Positions 53,392 to 62,212 of a DNA stretch of 64,000 nucleotides are shown here, piece by piece (position 1 is the stretch's first letter; each line of letters begins with the position of its first letter). Where the stretch lies: positions 212,148-276,147 of the forward strand of contig NZ_JONR01000006.1 in assembly GCF_000711955.1 (NCBI RefSeq), given 5' to 3'. Under the pieces are notes generated by a model, which was not told where the DNA came from, did no database searches, and saw only the letters and a list, made by a program, of their open reading frames with translations. The DNA is from Nevskia soli DSM 19509 (GTDB lineage Bacteria > Pseudomonadota > Gammaproteobacteria > Nevskiales > Nevskiaceae). The position numbers were made by a program, and so were the translations under genes.

Positions 53392-54552
53392 ATGAAATAC
53401 GTTCCTCTGGTCTGGGCCGCCTTGTGGCGGCGCAAGGCGCGCACCATCTTCACCCTGCTGTCGCTGACGGCGGCGTTCCTGCTGCTGGGGATGCTGCAGG
53501 CGGCGAACTCGCTGTTCAGCGGCGGCTCGGTCAACCTGAGCGCGCCGATCATGATCGTGCAGGCGCGGGTCTCCTTCACCAGCCCGCTGCCGATGCGGCT
53601 GCTGCCGCAGCTGGAGGCGATTCCCGAGGTGGAGTCGGTGTCGCACTCGCAGTTCTTCGGCGGCATCTACAAGGACGTGCGGAATTTCTTTCCGCAGTTC
53701 GCGGTGAATCCCGAGCGCTGGCACCGCACCTTCCTCGAATGCCGGATGCCGGACGCGCAGTACCAGGCCTGGCTGCAATCGCGCACCGGGGCCATCGCCG
53801 GCAGGCTGCTGGCGGACCGCTTCGGCTGGAAGATCGGCGACCGCATCCCGCTGACCAGCCAGATCTGGCCGCTGAAGGACGGCAGCCGCGCCTGGACCTT
53901 CGACCTCGTCGGCATCTTCGACGACGTCAGCAAGGACTCCTGCGTGCGCCAGGGGAATCTATACGTCCGCTACGACTATTTCGACGAGGGGCGGCAATTC
54001 GGGCAGGGCGGCGCGGGCATCTACGTGCTGCGCCTGCATGACCCCAACCAGGCCGAGGCGGTGGCGCGGCGGGTCGACGCGATGTTCGAGAATTCGCCGG
54101 ACGAGACCAAGACGCAGACCGAGAAGGACTTCAGCCTCAACTTCCTGCGCCAGCTCGGCAATCTGAACCTGATTTTGACCGGGATCACGGTGGCGGTGTT
54201 CTTCAGCATCCTGCTGGTCACCGGCAACACCATAAGCCAGGCGGTGCGGGAGCGCATTCCGGAGCTGGCGGTGCTGAAAACGATCGGCTTCGGCGACGGC
54301 AGCGTGCTGAACCTGGTGCTGGCGGAGTCGCTGCTGATGTGCGTGATCGGGGGGCTGGCGGGGATGCTGCTGTCGCTGGTGGTGCTGAAGGTGATTTCGA
54401 AGCTGCCCTTCGGCTTTCCGCCGGTGACCGCCGGGCTGCATGTGTGGTTGTTCGCGGCGGCGAGCATGGTGGGGCTGGGGCTGGTGGTGGGCATCCTGCC
54501 GGCCATGCGCGCACGCAACCTCAGTATTATCGATGCGTTGGCGGTGCGCTGA
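53392..54552 (+). CDS. ABC permease, FtsX/MacB-like (pair 2, first subunit)
   Basis: A 386-residue permease, paralogous to the gene at 50933. It starts MKYVPLVWAALWRRKARTIF (cf. MKYFPLLWATLWRKKARTIF in pair 1). The periplasmic domain keeps the general pattern (VSHSQFFGGIYKDVRNFFPQ, SPDETKTQTEKDF). Its GGGGGAGG ribosome site is strong. A GGATAC-like difference is absent; helices match pair 1. The second subunit of the pair starts one base after its stop. Confidence 0.9.
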   Translation: MKYVPLVWAALWRRKARTIFTLLSLTAAFLLLGMLQAANSLFSGGSVNLSAPIMIVQARVSFTSPLPMRLLPQLEAIPEVESVSHSQFFGGIYKDVRNFFPQFAVNPERWHRTFLECRMPDAQYQAWLQSRTGAIAGRLLADRFGWKIGDRIPLTSQIWPLKDGSRAWTFDLVGIFDDVSKDSCVRQGNLYVRYDYFDEGRQFGQGGAGIYVLRLHDPNQAEAVARRVDAMFENSPDETKTQTEKDFSLNFLRQLGNLNLILTGITVAVFFSILLVTGNTISQAVRERIPELAVLKTIGFGDGSVLNLVLAESLLMCVIGGLAGMLLSLVVLKVISKLPFGFPPVTAGLHVWLFAAASMVGLGLVVGILPAMRARNLSIIDALAVR

Positions 54553-54553
54553 C

Positions 54554-55735
54554 ATGAAACAGACGCTGGCTGTCACCTGGATGAACCTGCGCAGCCTGCC
54601 CTCGCGCTATATGACCTCGCTGGTGGTGGTGGTCGGCATCGCCCTGGTGGTGGGGGTGCTGGTGGCCATGCTTTCGATGAGCAAGGGCTTCGAGCACACG
54701 CTGAAAGGCACCGGCAGCGAGTCGCGTGCCTTGATGCTCTCGGCTGGCGTCACGGCCGAGCTGTCCTCTTATATCGATCCGCAGATGGTGCCGCTGCTGC
54801 GCGAGATGCCCGGCATCCGGCGCGATGCGGCGGGCAAGCCGCTGGCTTCGGCGGAACTGCTGGTGATCACCGAGCTGCGGCGCGGGGATGGGGACGTCAA
54901 CGTGGCCCTGCGCGGGGTGGAGCCGGCGGGGATGACGATCCGGCCGGAGGTGAAGCTGGTGGAGGGGCGGCTGTTCAAGTCCGGCCTGCGCGAGCTGATC
55001 GCCGGGCGCTCGGCGACGCGGCAGTTCAGCGGCATCAACGTGGGCTCCAAACTGCAATTCCGCGGCTCGGAGTGGGATGTGGTGGGCATCTTCGAGTCCG
55101 ACGGCGACGCCCACGAGTCGGAGCTGTGGACCGATGCGGATACCGCCCGCAGCGCCTTCGGGCGGCCGGGGGCTTCGGCGATCCTGGCGCAGTTCGATAC
55201 CTCGACGCCGCCGGCCGTGGCGCTGCAGACGCTGAAGGCGGCGGTGGCGGCCGACCCGCGCTTCCAGATCGACGTGCTGGGGGAACGGGACTATTACAGC
55301 TCGCAGTCTCAAGGAGTCACGGACAACATCAATTTCATCACGGTGTTCATCACCGTGATCATGGCCTTCGGGGCGGTATTCGGGGCGCTCAATACGATGT
55401 ATTCGGCGGTGGCGGCGCGGCAGATCGAGATCGCCACGCTGCGGGCGATCGGCTTCTCCGGGCTGCCGGTGATGGTGTCGGTGCTGGCGGAGTCGGTGGC
55501 GCTGGCGCTGATCGGGGGACTGATCGGGGCTGGATGCGCCTGGCTGCTGTTCGACGGGCTGACCACGGCAACCCTGGGGCAGAACTTCACCCAGGTGGCC
55601 TTCAGCTTCGCGGTGACGCCGGCGCTGGTGGCGCGGGGGCTGAGCTGGGCGCTGGGGATCGGGTTGATTGGGGGATTTTTTCCGGCTTTGAAGGCGATCC
55701 GGCAGCCGGTGGCGGAGGCTTTGCGGGGGGCTTGA
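54554..55735 (+). CDS. ABC permease, FtsX/MacB-like (pair 2, second subunit)
   Basis: A 393-residue permease, paralogous to the gene at 52079: both have the MNLR motif near the start, GFEHTLKGTGS/GFKKTLASTGR after the first helix, and TMYSAVAARQIEIATLRAIGFSG near the end. The ATG at 54554 follows the previous stop by one base, so translation is coupled. The frame open to 54440 overlaps its neighbour and is not used. It closes the six-gene transporter operon; downstream are several stacked repeats and no clear terminator. Confidence 0.9.
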   Translation: MKQTLAVTWMNLRSLPSRYMTSLVVVVGIALVVGVLVAMLSMSKGFEHTLKGTGSESRALMLSAGVTAELSSYIDPQMVPLLREMPGIRRDAAGKPLASAELLVITELRRGDGDVNVALRGVEPAGMTIRPEVKLVEGRLFKSGLRELIAGRSATRQFSGINVGSKLQFRGSEWDVVGIFESDGDAHESELWTDADTARSAFGRPGASAILAQFDTSTPPAVALQTLKAAVAADPRFQIDVLGERDYYSSQSQGVTDNINFITVFITVIMAFGAVFGALNTMYSAVAARQIEIATLRAIGFSGLPVMVSVLAESVALALIGGLIGAGCAWLLFDGLTTATLGQNFTQVAFSFAVTPALVARGLSWALGIGLIGGFFPALKAIRQPVAEALRGA

Positions 55736-55782
55736 GGGGGTGCGCCGCAAAACGGCTCCCAACAGAAAAAGAGGCCGAAAAC

Positions 55783-55829
55783 ACCATGCGTGCCATGCGT
55801 GCCAAGGGTTTTTGTTGGCACGCATGCGG
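55783..55829. repeat. Family E hairpin, copy 2
   Basis: The same direct doublet and CATGCGTGCCAA/TTGGCACGCATG hairpin as at 15887-15934, differing by only a few bases at the ends. Confidence 0.88.
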
Positions 55830-55840
55830 GTGAAGAGCGG

Positions 55841-55902
55841 CGTGAATGACTCAATGTCATTCGCGCAGCCCTGAACGCCCGGCCATGGATGGCCGGGCCG
55901 GG
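55841..55902. repeat. Family F repeat, copy 2
   Basis: GCGTGAATGACTCAATGTCATTCGCG then the CCCGGCCA/TGGCCGGG hairpin, matching 48571-48634. Confidence 0.88.
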
Positions 55903-55943
55903 GGTGAGAAATCTGCCGAGGTCTCGCCAGGGATTGCCGGGCG

Positions 55944-55976
55944 CTGTCGGATCCGCTTCGGTTGATCCGACCTACG
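55944..55976. repeat. Family G palindrome, copy 1
   Basis: TGTCGGATCCGCTTCGGTTG followed by ATCCGACCTAC forms a GTCGGATC/GATCCGAC hairpin. A second copy lies at 57326. Confidence 0.85.
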
Positions 55977-56008
55977 GCCTTACCCGAGGGCAAAGGTCGC
56001 TAAAACTG

Positions 56009-56033
56009 GATTCCCGCCTTCGCGGGAATGACG
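56009..56033. repeat. Family D repeat, copy 4
   Basis: GGATTCCCGCCTTCGCGGGAATGACG-type unit. Further on, GGATCCTTCGCTGCG and CCCAGGATGACA at 56059-56108 match the fragment at 29609-29633. Together these elements fill the 446-base stretch 55736-56181, which holds no gene. Confidence 0.8.
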
Positions 56034-56181
56034 CTGGGGGATGGGGCGGCGCTTGGCCGGATCCTTCGCTGCGTTTATCCCGGGCGCAGCCCAGGACCCC
56101 AGGATGACAAATAGGGAGGGGGCTTCCCTTGCGGGCCGGGTCATTTAGACTGCGCCCATTCTCCTTATCCAGGCATCCGTC

Positions 56182-57144
56182 ATGGCCCTGCATCCTCCCA
56201 GTACCCTGCGCCGGCTGTTTGTCGAGGCGGCTACGCGCAAGTTTGCCCGGAATGTTCCCGATTTCGTGCGGCTGCAGAAGCTGGTGGCCGACAACGGGGG
56301 CACTTTTCTCAATGATCACGGGGCGATCCGGACGGCGGACCCGGCGGTGCGGGCCTTGTTCGTGCGGGCGGCGCGGGTGTTGGGGCTGCGGCGGGAGCTG
56401 GATTACTCGTTTCCTTCGAAGAAGCTGGTTTCGTTCGACCTGCAGGCGGTGGGGGACGATGCGCACCAGTTCAAGATCTTCGTCAGCCAAGTGGACCTGG
56501 ACGCCTACCCGGCGGATGTCGCCGCCCTGATCCGCGAGGATTGCCTGGAGCAGATCGCGGCGGCGGACCACGGGCGCTTCGTGGAGCTGATCCAGCAGGC
56601 GGAGCGGACCGGCAGCCTGGGGGCGGCGGATGCGGAGGCTTTCGTCACCCATTTCGTGGAGCGGCTGATGAGCCGGCCGGGGCCGGCGCTGAAGCGGAGC
56701 ACCTTGCAGGCGGTGGCGGCGGTGTCCGGGGAGGCGGCGAGCGCGCTGGCGCTGGGGCCGGACTTCAACCATGTGACGATCGATGTGACGGCGGCGGGTT
56801 TCCCCGGCATCGAGGCGATGGCGGCGGCGATGGCGGCGCAGGGGTTCCGGCTGCTGCCGGCGATCCAGGGGGCGCCGGGGACCAAGCTGCGGCAGACGGC
56901 GACGATGGCGGCGACGATGGATACGCCGGTGCGGGAGGCGGACGGCTCGGCCGGGATGGCGCAGACGGAGAAGCAGTTCGTGGAGATCATCGAGCGGGGA
57001 CAGGCGCACGACGCGGACGGGGCGCCGCTGTGGGCGCAGGACGGGCGGCCGCTGGTGTTCCGCAATTTCCTGGCGGCGAATGCGGAGAAGATTTTCGATG
57101 CGGCTTCGACGAAGGTTGCCGGGATGGACGGGGGGAGTTGCTGA
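56182..57144 (+). CDS. DUF1338 domain protein (2-oxoadipate dioxygenase/decarboxylase-like)
   Basis: A 320-residue protein that looks like the DUF1338 family, whose studied member HglS (YdcJ) is a metal-dependent 2-oxoadipate dioxygenase in lysine breakdown with a VOC-like fold. Candidate metal-binding residues are His in FNHVTIDV (about residue 197) and Glu in QFVEIIERG. It has the N-terminal LFVEAATRKFARNVPDFVRL and the mid-region LVSFDLQAVGDDAHQFKIFVS. It is shorter than HglS (about 450). The last third is rich in Ala and Gly. The gene has a very high third-position GC, as do its neighbours. Confidence 0.6.
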   Translation: MALHPPSTLRRLFVEAATRKFARNVPDFVRLQKLVADNGGTFLNDHGAIRTADPAVRALFVRAARVLGLRRELDYSFPSKKLVSFDLQAVGDDAHQFKIFVSQVDLDAYPADVAALIREDCLEQIAAADHGRFVELIQQAERTGSLGAADAEAFVTHFVERLMSRPGPALKRSTLQAVAAVSGEAASALALGPDFNHVTIDVTAAGFPGIEAMAAAMAAQGFRLLPAIQGAPGTKLRQTATMAATMDTPVREADGSAGMAQTEKQFVEIIERGQAHDADGAPLWAQDGRPLVFRNFLAANAEKIFDAASTKVAGMDGGSC

Positions 57145-57194
57145 GGGGTTGGGAGCGAGGCCTGCCCTTCTGGTACCAAGGCGGGTTGAGTAAT

Positions 57195-57259
57195 CGTAGG
57201 GCGGCCTGTGGCCGCCGTGGTTCCGTGCAGCAGTCTCGGCGGCCACAGGCCGCCCTACG
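57195..57259. repeat. Family B palindrome, copy 7
   Basis: CGTAGGGCGGCCTGTGGCCGCCG pairs with CGGCGGCCACAGGCCGCCCTACG. Confidence 0.9.
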
Positions 57260-57325
57260 CCGGGCCTCATCGCTCCGTATGGAGATCGTACCTGGGTGGT
57301 GCTGCACGCTACTCGGGCTACGCCA

Positions 57326-57356
57326 CTGTCGGATCCGCTTCGCTTGATCCGACCTA
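57326..57356. repeat. Family G palindrome, copy 2
   Basis: TGTCGGATCCGCTTCGCTTGA continues to ATCCGACCTAC, as at 55944. With copy 7 of family B it occupies the 375-base stretch 57145-57519; no gene is seen there. Confidence 0.85.
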
Positions 57357-57519
57357 CCCGCGGTAATTGTCATCCTGAGCGGACGATGAGCTTACGTTGA
57401 AGTACTGAGCACACGGTATAAAAAAATTGTTGCTCATGTGCCATTTCCTCAGCGACGGCTGAGGATTCGCGGCGTATCCTATTGTCAGGATTCGTCGCTG
57501 TTTTGCTCAGGCCCTTTCG

Positions 57520-58272
57520 ATGCTTCGCGTGTTTCGTTCCTTCAACGGACTGTTGGTTCTGCTGGTCTCTTGCGCCGCGCTGGCGCAGCCCTCTTCCTCC
57601 CCGACATCCGGACCGGCGGATACGCCTCCGGTGAGCGCGGCTGTGCAGGCCGCTCCGGGCGGCGGGGTGGCGCCGCCGCTGCAGGCTTGCGCGGTGAAGG
57701 CTTTCGACGAGTACGCCGTGGCGATGTCGGTGTGGGAGCGGCAGTGGGCGGAGGGGGTGATCAGCGTGCGGCCGGACTTCAATGCGGCGGCGCTGGCCCG
57801 GGCCAATGCGCATAACTCGGCGCTGCAGCGGGACGGCTTCCGCATCCATTACCTGGCGGGGAACGCGCCGGAGACGCTGGACCTGGACGAGTCGATCGCG
57901 GCGCTGCGGCTGTTCGACTGGACGCCGGAGCAGGAGCAGGCGCTGCGGCTGACGGAGCCGGACTACGCCAGCGTGGTGGACGCGGCGGACCGGGACCGGC
58001 TGGCGGCGGATGCGCAGGCCAAGTCGGACGAGCTGGAGGCGTATTTCGAGGAAACCTTCACCAATAATGCCGGGGCGGTGTGGGCGAAGAAGCTGGGTGA
58101 GATCTTGCGCCGTGGCAATGGGGCGCTGGAGAAGTGCCACCAGCTGCACCCGGCGCCGCCGCCGAAGCCGGATGAGGGGCCGACGGTGGAGACGCCGCCG
58201 GTGAGTGCTTCGCCTGAGATGGCGCCGCCGGCTGCTCCGGCGCCTGCTTCCGGGACTGCTCCTAAAACCTAG
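57520..58272 (+). CDS. Secreted protein of unknown function with proline-rich ends
   Basis: A 250-residue protein I do not recognise. Residues 1-22 are a Sec signal (VFRSFNGLLVLLVSCAALAQ, cleavage after ALA). Residues 23-52 and 213-250 are rich in Pro, Ala and Ser. The middle (about 55-210) is helical with acidic stretches and two Cys (ACAVKAFDEY and EKCHQLH), which could form a disulfide in the periplasm. It has no visible catalytic motif. The ATG follows CTTTCG, with no strong ribosome site. It lies alone between repeat-rich stretches and upstream of the nrdA region. Confidence 0.65.
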   Translation: MLRVFRSFNGLLVLLVSCAALAQPSSSPTSGPADTPPVSAAVQAAPGGGVAPPLQACAVKAFDEYAVAMSVWERQWAEGVISVRPDFNAAALARANAHNSALQRDGFRIHYLAGNAPETLDLDESIAALRLFDWTPEQEQALRLTEPDYASVVDAADRDRLAADAQAKSDELEAYFEETFTNNAGAVWAKKLGEILRRGNGALEKCHQLHPAPPPKPDEGPTVETPPVSASPEMAPPAAPAPASGTAPKT

Positions 58273-58826
58273 GGTTGGTTGGAGGGGCGGCGCTGGGATT
58301 CGCTTTGCTCATCCCCGCCTACGGGGCTGTCCTTCTTATTCCCGGGCGGTTTTACCATCCCATTTTCGGCAGCCGTTGGCTGAAATACGCCCTGGGTTGA
58401 GTTGCGCACTCCTTTGGCTCCTGGATTCGCGCTTCCGCCGGAATGACGTCGTGGGGGATTCCGGGTGCGTGCCAGTGGCCCCTGGATCCCTGCTTTCGCC
58501 GGGATGACGCCGGTTTTTTGGGCGTGTTTTCCGGGGTGCTTTTGGGCGTATTCTGGAGCGGCTTGCGCGGTGTGCCGCGGAGCGGAAAATTTTGGATGTT
58601 TCCCTGCGCAAAAGGACCTGCGGCGGGGGTCAGGTGCGGGGGCGTACGGCGGGGTATCCGGAGGGTGTTTTACCGTTCGTCGGCTGACATATTCGGATGC
58701 ACACCTGGGGGTGGTTTTCCAGTGCGGCGAGAATCTGAAAGAAGAGAGTTACTTAGCGGTTTTATGCACAGCTTTTGAAGGTGTCATGCACGTGTCACGC
58801 ACACTTTTGGACACAGGATGTTGGGG
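58273..58826. other. Gene-free stretch with degenerate repeats
   Basis: No convincing gene is seen. Two degenerate family D-like units (CGCTTCCGCCGGAATGACG and GCTTTCGCCGGGATGACG) lie at about 58428-58510. The remainder to 58826 is lower in repeats, including GTCATGCACGTGTCACGCACAC near 58784-58804, and may hold further regulatory sites for nrdA. Confidence 0.6.
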
Positions 58827-58858
58827 TTGACCAGGCTCAAAACCACTATATATTGTTA
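58827..58858 (+). promoter_or_regulatory. nrdA promoter with NrdR-like box over the -10
   Basis: TTGACC, 16 bases, TATATT is a good sigma-70 promoter, about 53 bases before the nrdA ATG. The -10 lies in CCACTATATATTGTTA (58843-58858), close to the NrdR-box pattern ACACTATATATAGTGT-like. NrdR with dATP bound would cover the -10. A second box at the usual spacing was not found with confidence. Confidence 0.7.
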
Positions 58859-58906
58859 GTCCAAGGCCTTGGATGGCCTCAATAAGCCGGGGAGAACCTA
58901 GAAGTT

Positions 58907-61861
58907 ATGCAAACCCAAATTACAACCCCCTCGCCGACCCGCGCACATACGCCGGAAACCAGCAGCGCCGAACTCACCGCCGCCGCTCCCGGCGCGATCA
59001 AAGTGATTCGCCGCAATGGCAAGCTGACCACGTTCGATCCGAGCAAGATCTCGATCGCGCTGACCAAGGCTTTTCTTGCTGTGGAGGGGGGCCAGGCGGC
59101 TGCCAGTTCGCGCGTGCGGACGACGGTTGAGTCGTTGACGGAGCAGGTGGTGCAGGCGCTGACGCGCCACCTTTCCGGCGGCGGCACGCTGCACATCGAG
59201 GACATTCAGGACCAGGTGGAACTGGCCCTGATGCGCAATGGCGAGCACAAGGTCGCCCGCGACTACGTGCTCTACCGCGAGGAGCGCTCGAAGGAGCGCG
59301 CGGCGGATGCGGCGGCGAAGAAGGCCGCGGCTCCGGCCGGCACGGCGGCTTCCGCCGCCATCCGGGTGAAGCTGGACGACGGCCGCAGCATTCCGCTGAA
59401 CGAGGAGCGCCTGCGCCGGGTCACCGGCGAGGCCTGCGCCGGGCTCAGCGGCACCGACCCCGACGAGGTGATGGCGGCGGCGCTGCGCGACCTTTACGAC
59501 GGCATTCCCGAGCATGAGCTGTCCCAGGCGCTGACCCTGGCGGCGCGCGCGCGGATCGAGAAGGAGCCGAACTACACTTACGCCTCGGCCCGCCTGCTGC
59601 TGGACGCGATGCGCCACGAGGCGCTGAAGTTCCTGGGCATGAGCGAGACGCGGCCGACCTTCGAGGAGATGAAGGGGCTGTACGGCGACTATTTCCGCGA
59701 GTTCATCCACCGCGCGGCGGAGCTGGAGCTGCTGGACCCGAAGCTGGCGCTGTATGACCTGGACCGGCTGGGCAAGGCGCTGCTGCCGGAGCGGGACGCG
59801 AAGTTCGACTACCTGGGCCTGCAGACGCTGTACGACCGCTACTTCATCCACAGCAACAAGAACCGCATCGAGCTGCCGCAGGCGTTTTTCATGCGCGTGG
59901 CGATGGGGCTGGCGATGAACGAGATCGACCGCGAGACGCGGGCGATCGAGTTCTACACGCTGCTGTCTTCCTTCGACTTCATGAGCAGCACGCCGACGCT
60001 GTTCAACTCGGGCACGCTGCGGCCGCAGCTTTCCTCCTGCTACCTCACCCAGGTGCCGGACGATCTGCACGGCATCTTCAACGCGATCCACGACAACGCG
60101 ATGCTTTCCAAGTTTGCCGGCGGCCTGGGCAACGACTGGACGCCGGTGCGCGGCATGGGCGGCTACATCAAGGGCACCAACGGCAAGAGCAATGGCGTGG
60201 TCCCCTTCCTGAAGGTGGCCAACGATACGGCCGTGGCGGTGAACCAGGGCGGCAAGCGCAAGGGCGCGGTGTGCGGCTACCTGGAGACCTGGCACCGCGA
60301 CATCGAGGAATTCCTCGAGCTGCGCAAGAACACGGGCGACGACCGCCGCCGCACGCATGACATGAACACGGCCAACTGGGTGCCGGACCTGTTCATGCAG
60401 CGGGTGATGGAGGACGGGCAGTGGACGCTGTTCTCGCCGGAAGAGACGCCGGACCTGCACGACCTGATCGGCGAAGCCTTCACCGTGCGCTACAACGAGT
60501 ACGAGAAGCTGGCCGACGACGGCCGCATCAAGAACTTCAAGCGCATCCCGGCGCTGCAGCTGTGGCGCAAGATGCTGAGCATGCTGTTCGAAACCGGGCA
60601 TCCCTGGATCACCTTCAAGGATGCCTGCAACCTGCGCAGCCCGCAGCAGCATGTGGGCGTGGTGCACAGCTCGAACCTCTGCACCGAGATCACGCTGAAC
60701 ACCAAGGCCGGCCAGGAAATCGCGGTCTGCAACCTGGGCTCGGTGAACATCCCGGCGCATGTCATCGACGGCAAGCTGGACCACGCCAAGCTGGAAAAGA
60801 CCATCACCACGGCGATGCGCATGCTGGACAACGTGATCGAGTACAACTATTACTCGGTGGCGACGGCGCGCAACTCCAACCTGCGCCACCGCCCGGTGGG
60901 CCTGGGCGTGATGGGCTTCAACGACGCGCTGTACAAGCTGCGCCTGCCTTACGAATCCGACGAGGCGATCCAGTTCGCGGACGAGAGCATGGAGGCGGTG
61001 AGCTATTACGCGATCAAGGCCAGCACGGACCTGGCGGAAGAGCGCGGCGCCTACAACAGCTTCAAGGGCTCGCTGTGGAGCCAGGGCATCCTGCCGATCG
61101 ACTCGATCGAGCTGCTGGCGAAGAACCGCGGCCAGTACCTCCAGCAGGATCGCAAGGCTTCGGGCAAGTTCGACTGGACCAGCCTGCGCGCGCGCATCCA
61201 GCATGTGGGCATCCGCAACAGCAACACGATGGCGATTGCGCCGACGGCGACGATCGCCAACATCACCGGCGTTTCGCAGTCGATCGAGCCGACGTACCAG
61301 AACCTGTATGTGAAGTCGAACCTTTCGGGCGAGTTCACGGTGGTGAACGAGTACCTGGTCAACGACCTGAAGAAGCTGGGGCTGTGGGACGAGGTGATGG
61401 CCCATGACCTGAAGTATTTCGACGGCAGCGTGCAGCAGATCGACCGCGTGCCGGCCGAGCTGAAGGCGCTCTACAAGTGCGCCTTCGAGATCGACGCGAA
61501 GCGGCTGGTGGATGCCGGCAGCCGGCGCCAGAAGTGGATCGACCAGGCGCAGAGCCTGAACCTGTACATGGCGCAGCCCTCGGGCAAGAAGCTGGACGAG
61601 CTGTACAAGCACGCCTGGCTCTCCGGCCTGAAGACGACGTATTACCTGCGCACGATGGGCGCGACACATGCCGAGAAGACGACCATCAGCGACACCCGCC
61701 TGAACAAGGTGGCTGGCGGTGACGGCGGCGGCGTGGCGGCCCAGCACGGCAAGTCCGGCCCGATCACGGCCCGCCCGGTGCAGCCGGCGGCCGCGGCGAC
61801 GGACGTGGGCAGCGCCAAGGTGTGCTCGATCCTGGATCCGGAATGCGAGGCTTGCCAGTAA
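58907..61861 (+). CDS. nrdA: Class Ia ribonucleotide reductase, large subunit
   Basis: A 984-residue NrdA, which reduces ribonucleoside diphosphates to deoxy forms. Residues about 28-128 are an ATP-cone (VIRRNGKLTTFDPSKISIAL) and 147-235 a second, more diverged one, as in Pseudomonas NrdA; they set overall activity by ATP/dATP. The active site has Cys378 in SSCYLTQVPD and Asn590, Cys592, Glu594 in NLCTE. Near the C-terminus TTYYLRTMG holds the radical-transfer Tyr pair, and CEAC at the end is the thioredoxin-exchange Cys pair. GGGGAG lies about 13 bases before the ATG. The promoter has an NrdR-like box. Confidence 0.97.
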   Translation: MQTQITTPSPTRAHTPETSSAELTAAAPGAIKVIRRNGKLTTFDPSKISIALTKAFLAVEGGQAAASSRVRTTVESLTEQVVQALTRHLSGGGTLHIEDIQDQVELALMRNGEHKVARDYVLYREERSKERAADAAAKKAAAPAGTAASAAIRVKLDDGRSIPLNEERLRRVTGEACAGLSGTDPDEVMAAALRDLYDGIPEHELSQALTLAARARIEKEPNYTYASARLLLDAMRHEALKFLGMSETRPTFEEMKGLYGDYFREFIHRAAELELLDPKLALYDLDRLGKALLPERDAKFDYLGLQTLYDRYFIHSNKNRIELPQAFFMRVAMGLAMNEIDRETRAIEFYTLLSSFDFMSSTPTLFNSGTLRPQLSSCYLTQVPDDLHGIFNAIHDNAMLSKFAGGLGNDWTPVRGMGGYIKGTNGKSNGVVPFLKVANDTAVAVNQGGKRKGAVCGYLETWHRDIEEFLELRKNTGDDRRRTHDMNTANWVPDLFMQRVMEDGQWTLFSPEETPDLHDLIGEAFTVRYNEYEKLADDGRIKNFKRIPALQLWRKMLSMLFETGHPWITFKDACNLRSPQQHVGVVHSSNLCTEITLNTKAGQEIAVCNLGSVNIPAHVIDGKLDHAKLEKTITTAMRMLDNVIEYNYYSVATARNSNLRHRPVGLGVMGFNDALYKLRLPYESDEAIQFADESMEAVSYYAIKASTDLAEERGAYNSFKGSLWSQGILPIDSIELLAKNRGQYLQQDRKASGKFDWTSLRARIQHVGIRNSNTMAIAPTATIANITGVSQSIEPTYQNLYVKSNLSGEFTVVNEYLVNDLKKLGLWDEVMAHDLKYFDGSVQQIDRVPAELKALYKCAFEIDAKRLVDAGSRRQKWIDQAQSLNLYMAQPSGKKLDELYKHAWLSGLKTTYYLRTMGATHAEKTTISDTRLNKVAGGDGGGVAAQHGKSGPITARPVQPAAAATDVGSAKVCSILDPECEACQ

Positions 61862-61875
61862 GTTTGGTTGGTGTC

Positions 61876-61913
61876 CTCCCCTCTCCCCATCCTTGCGGTG
61901 GGGAGAGGGTGAG
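61876..61913. repeat. Family A hairpin repeat, copy 9
   Basis: CTCCCCTCTCCCCATCC/GGTGGGGAGAGGG, 15 bases after the nrdA stop. First of three hairpins in the 351-base nrdA-nrdB gap. Confidence 0.85.
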
Positions 61914-61947
61914 TTGGAAGGTTTTGGGGGAGTTGGCGAGGTAGAGT

Positions 61948-61979
61948 CCCTCCTTTCCCCATCATGGATGGGGAAAGGG
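61948..61979. repeat. Family A hairpin repeat, copy 10 (diverged)
   Basis: CCCTCCTTTCCCCATC/GATGGGGAAAGGG, with paired C-to-T and G-to-A changes in both arms. Confidence 0.8.
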
Positions 61980-62099
61980 CCAAAGGGCCTCGCGGCGACA
62001 CCCTGCGGTACCACCCGGCCGAAAGCCGGGCATCGGGAAAGGCGGTGAAGGCCGCGTTTTTCGGGATCGTTCCGGACCGATCATGGTCCAAATATTTCG

Positions 62100-62122
62100 C
62101 CCTCTCCCCCGCGGGGGAGAGG
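62100..62122. repeat. Family A hairpin repeat, copy 11 (short)
   Basis: CCCTCTCCCCC/GGGGGAGAGG with a minimal loop, 90 bases before the nrdB start. Confidence 0.8.
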
Positions 62123-62212
62123 CCACAGACAAGCAGCCCTGCCCCACCGTGGGACGGGCACGGACGCGGAGGAACAGCCTCCCGCCCGGCAGCAATTCAA
62201 GGAGAAGCAACA

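Noticed and set aside
58898..62014. 1038-residue frame on the minus strand opposite nrdA
   Set aside because: Mirror of a highly conserved gene; Val/His/Arg-rich with no family features.
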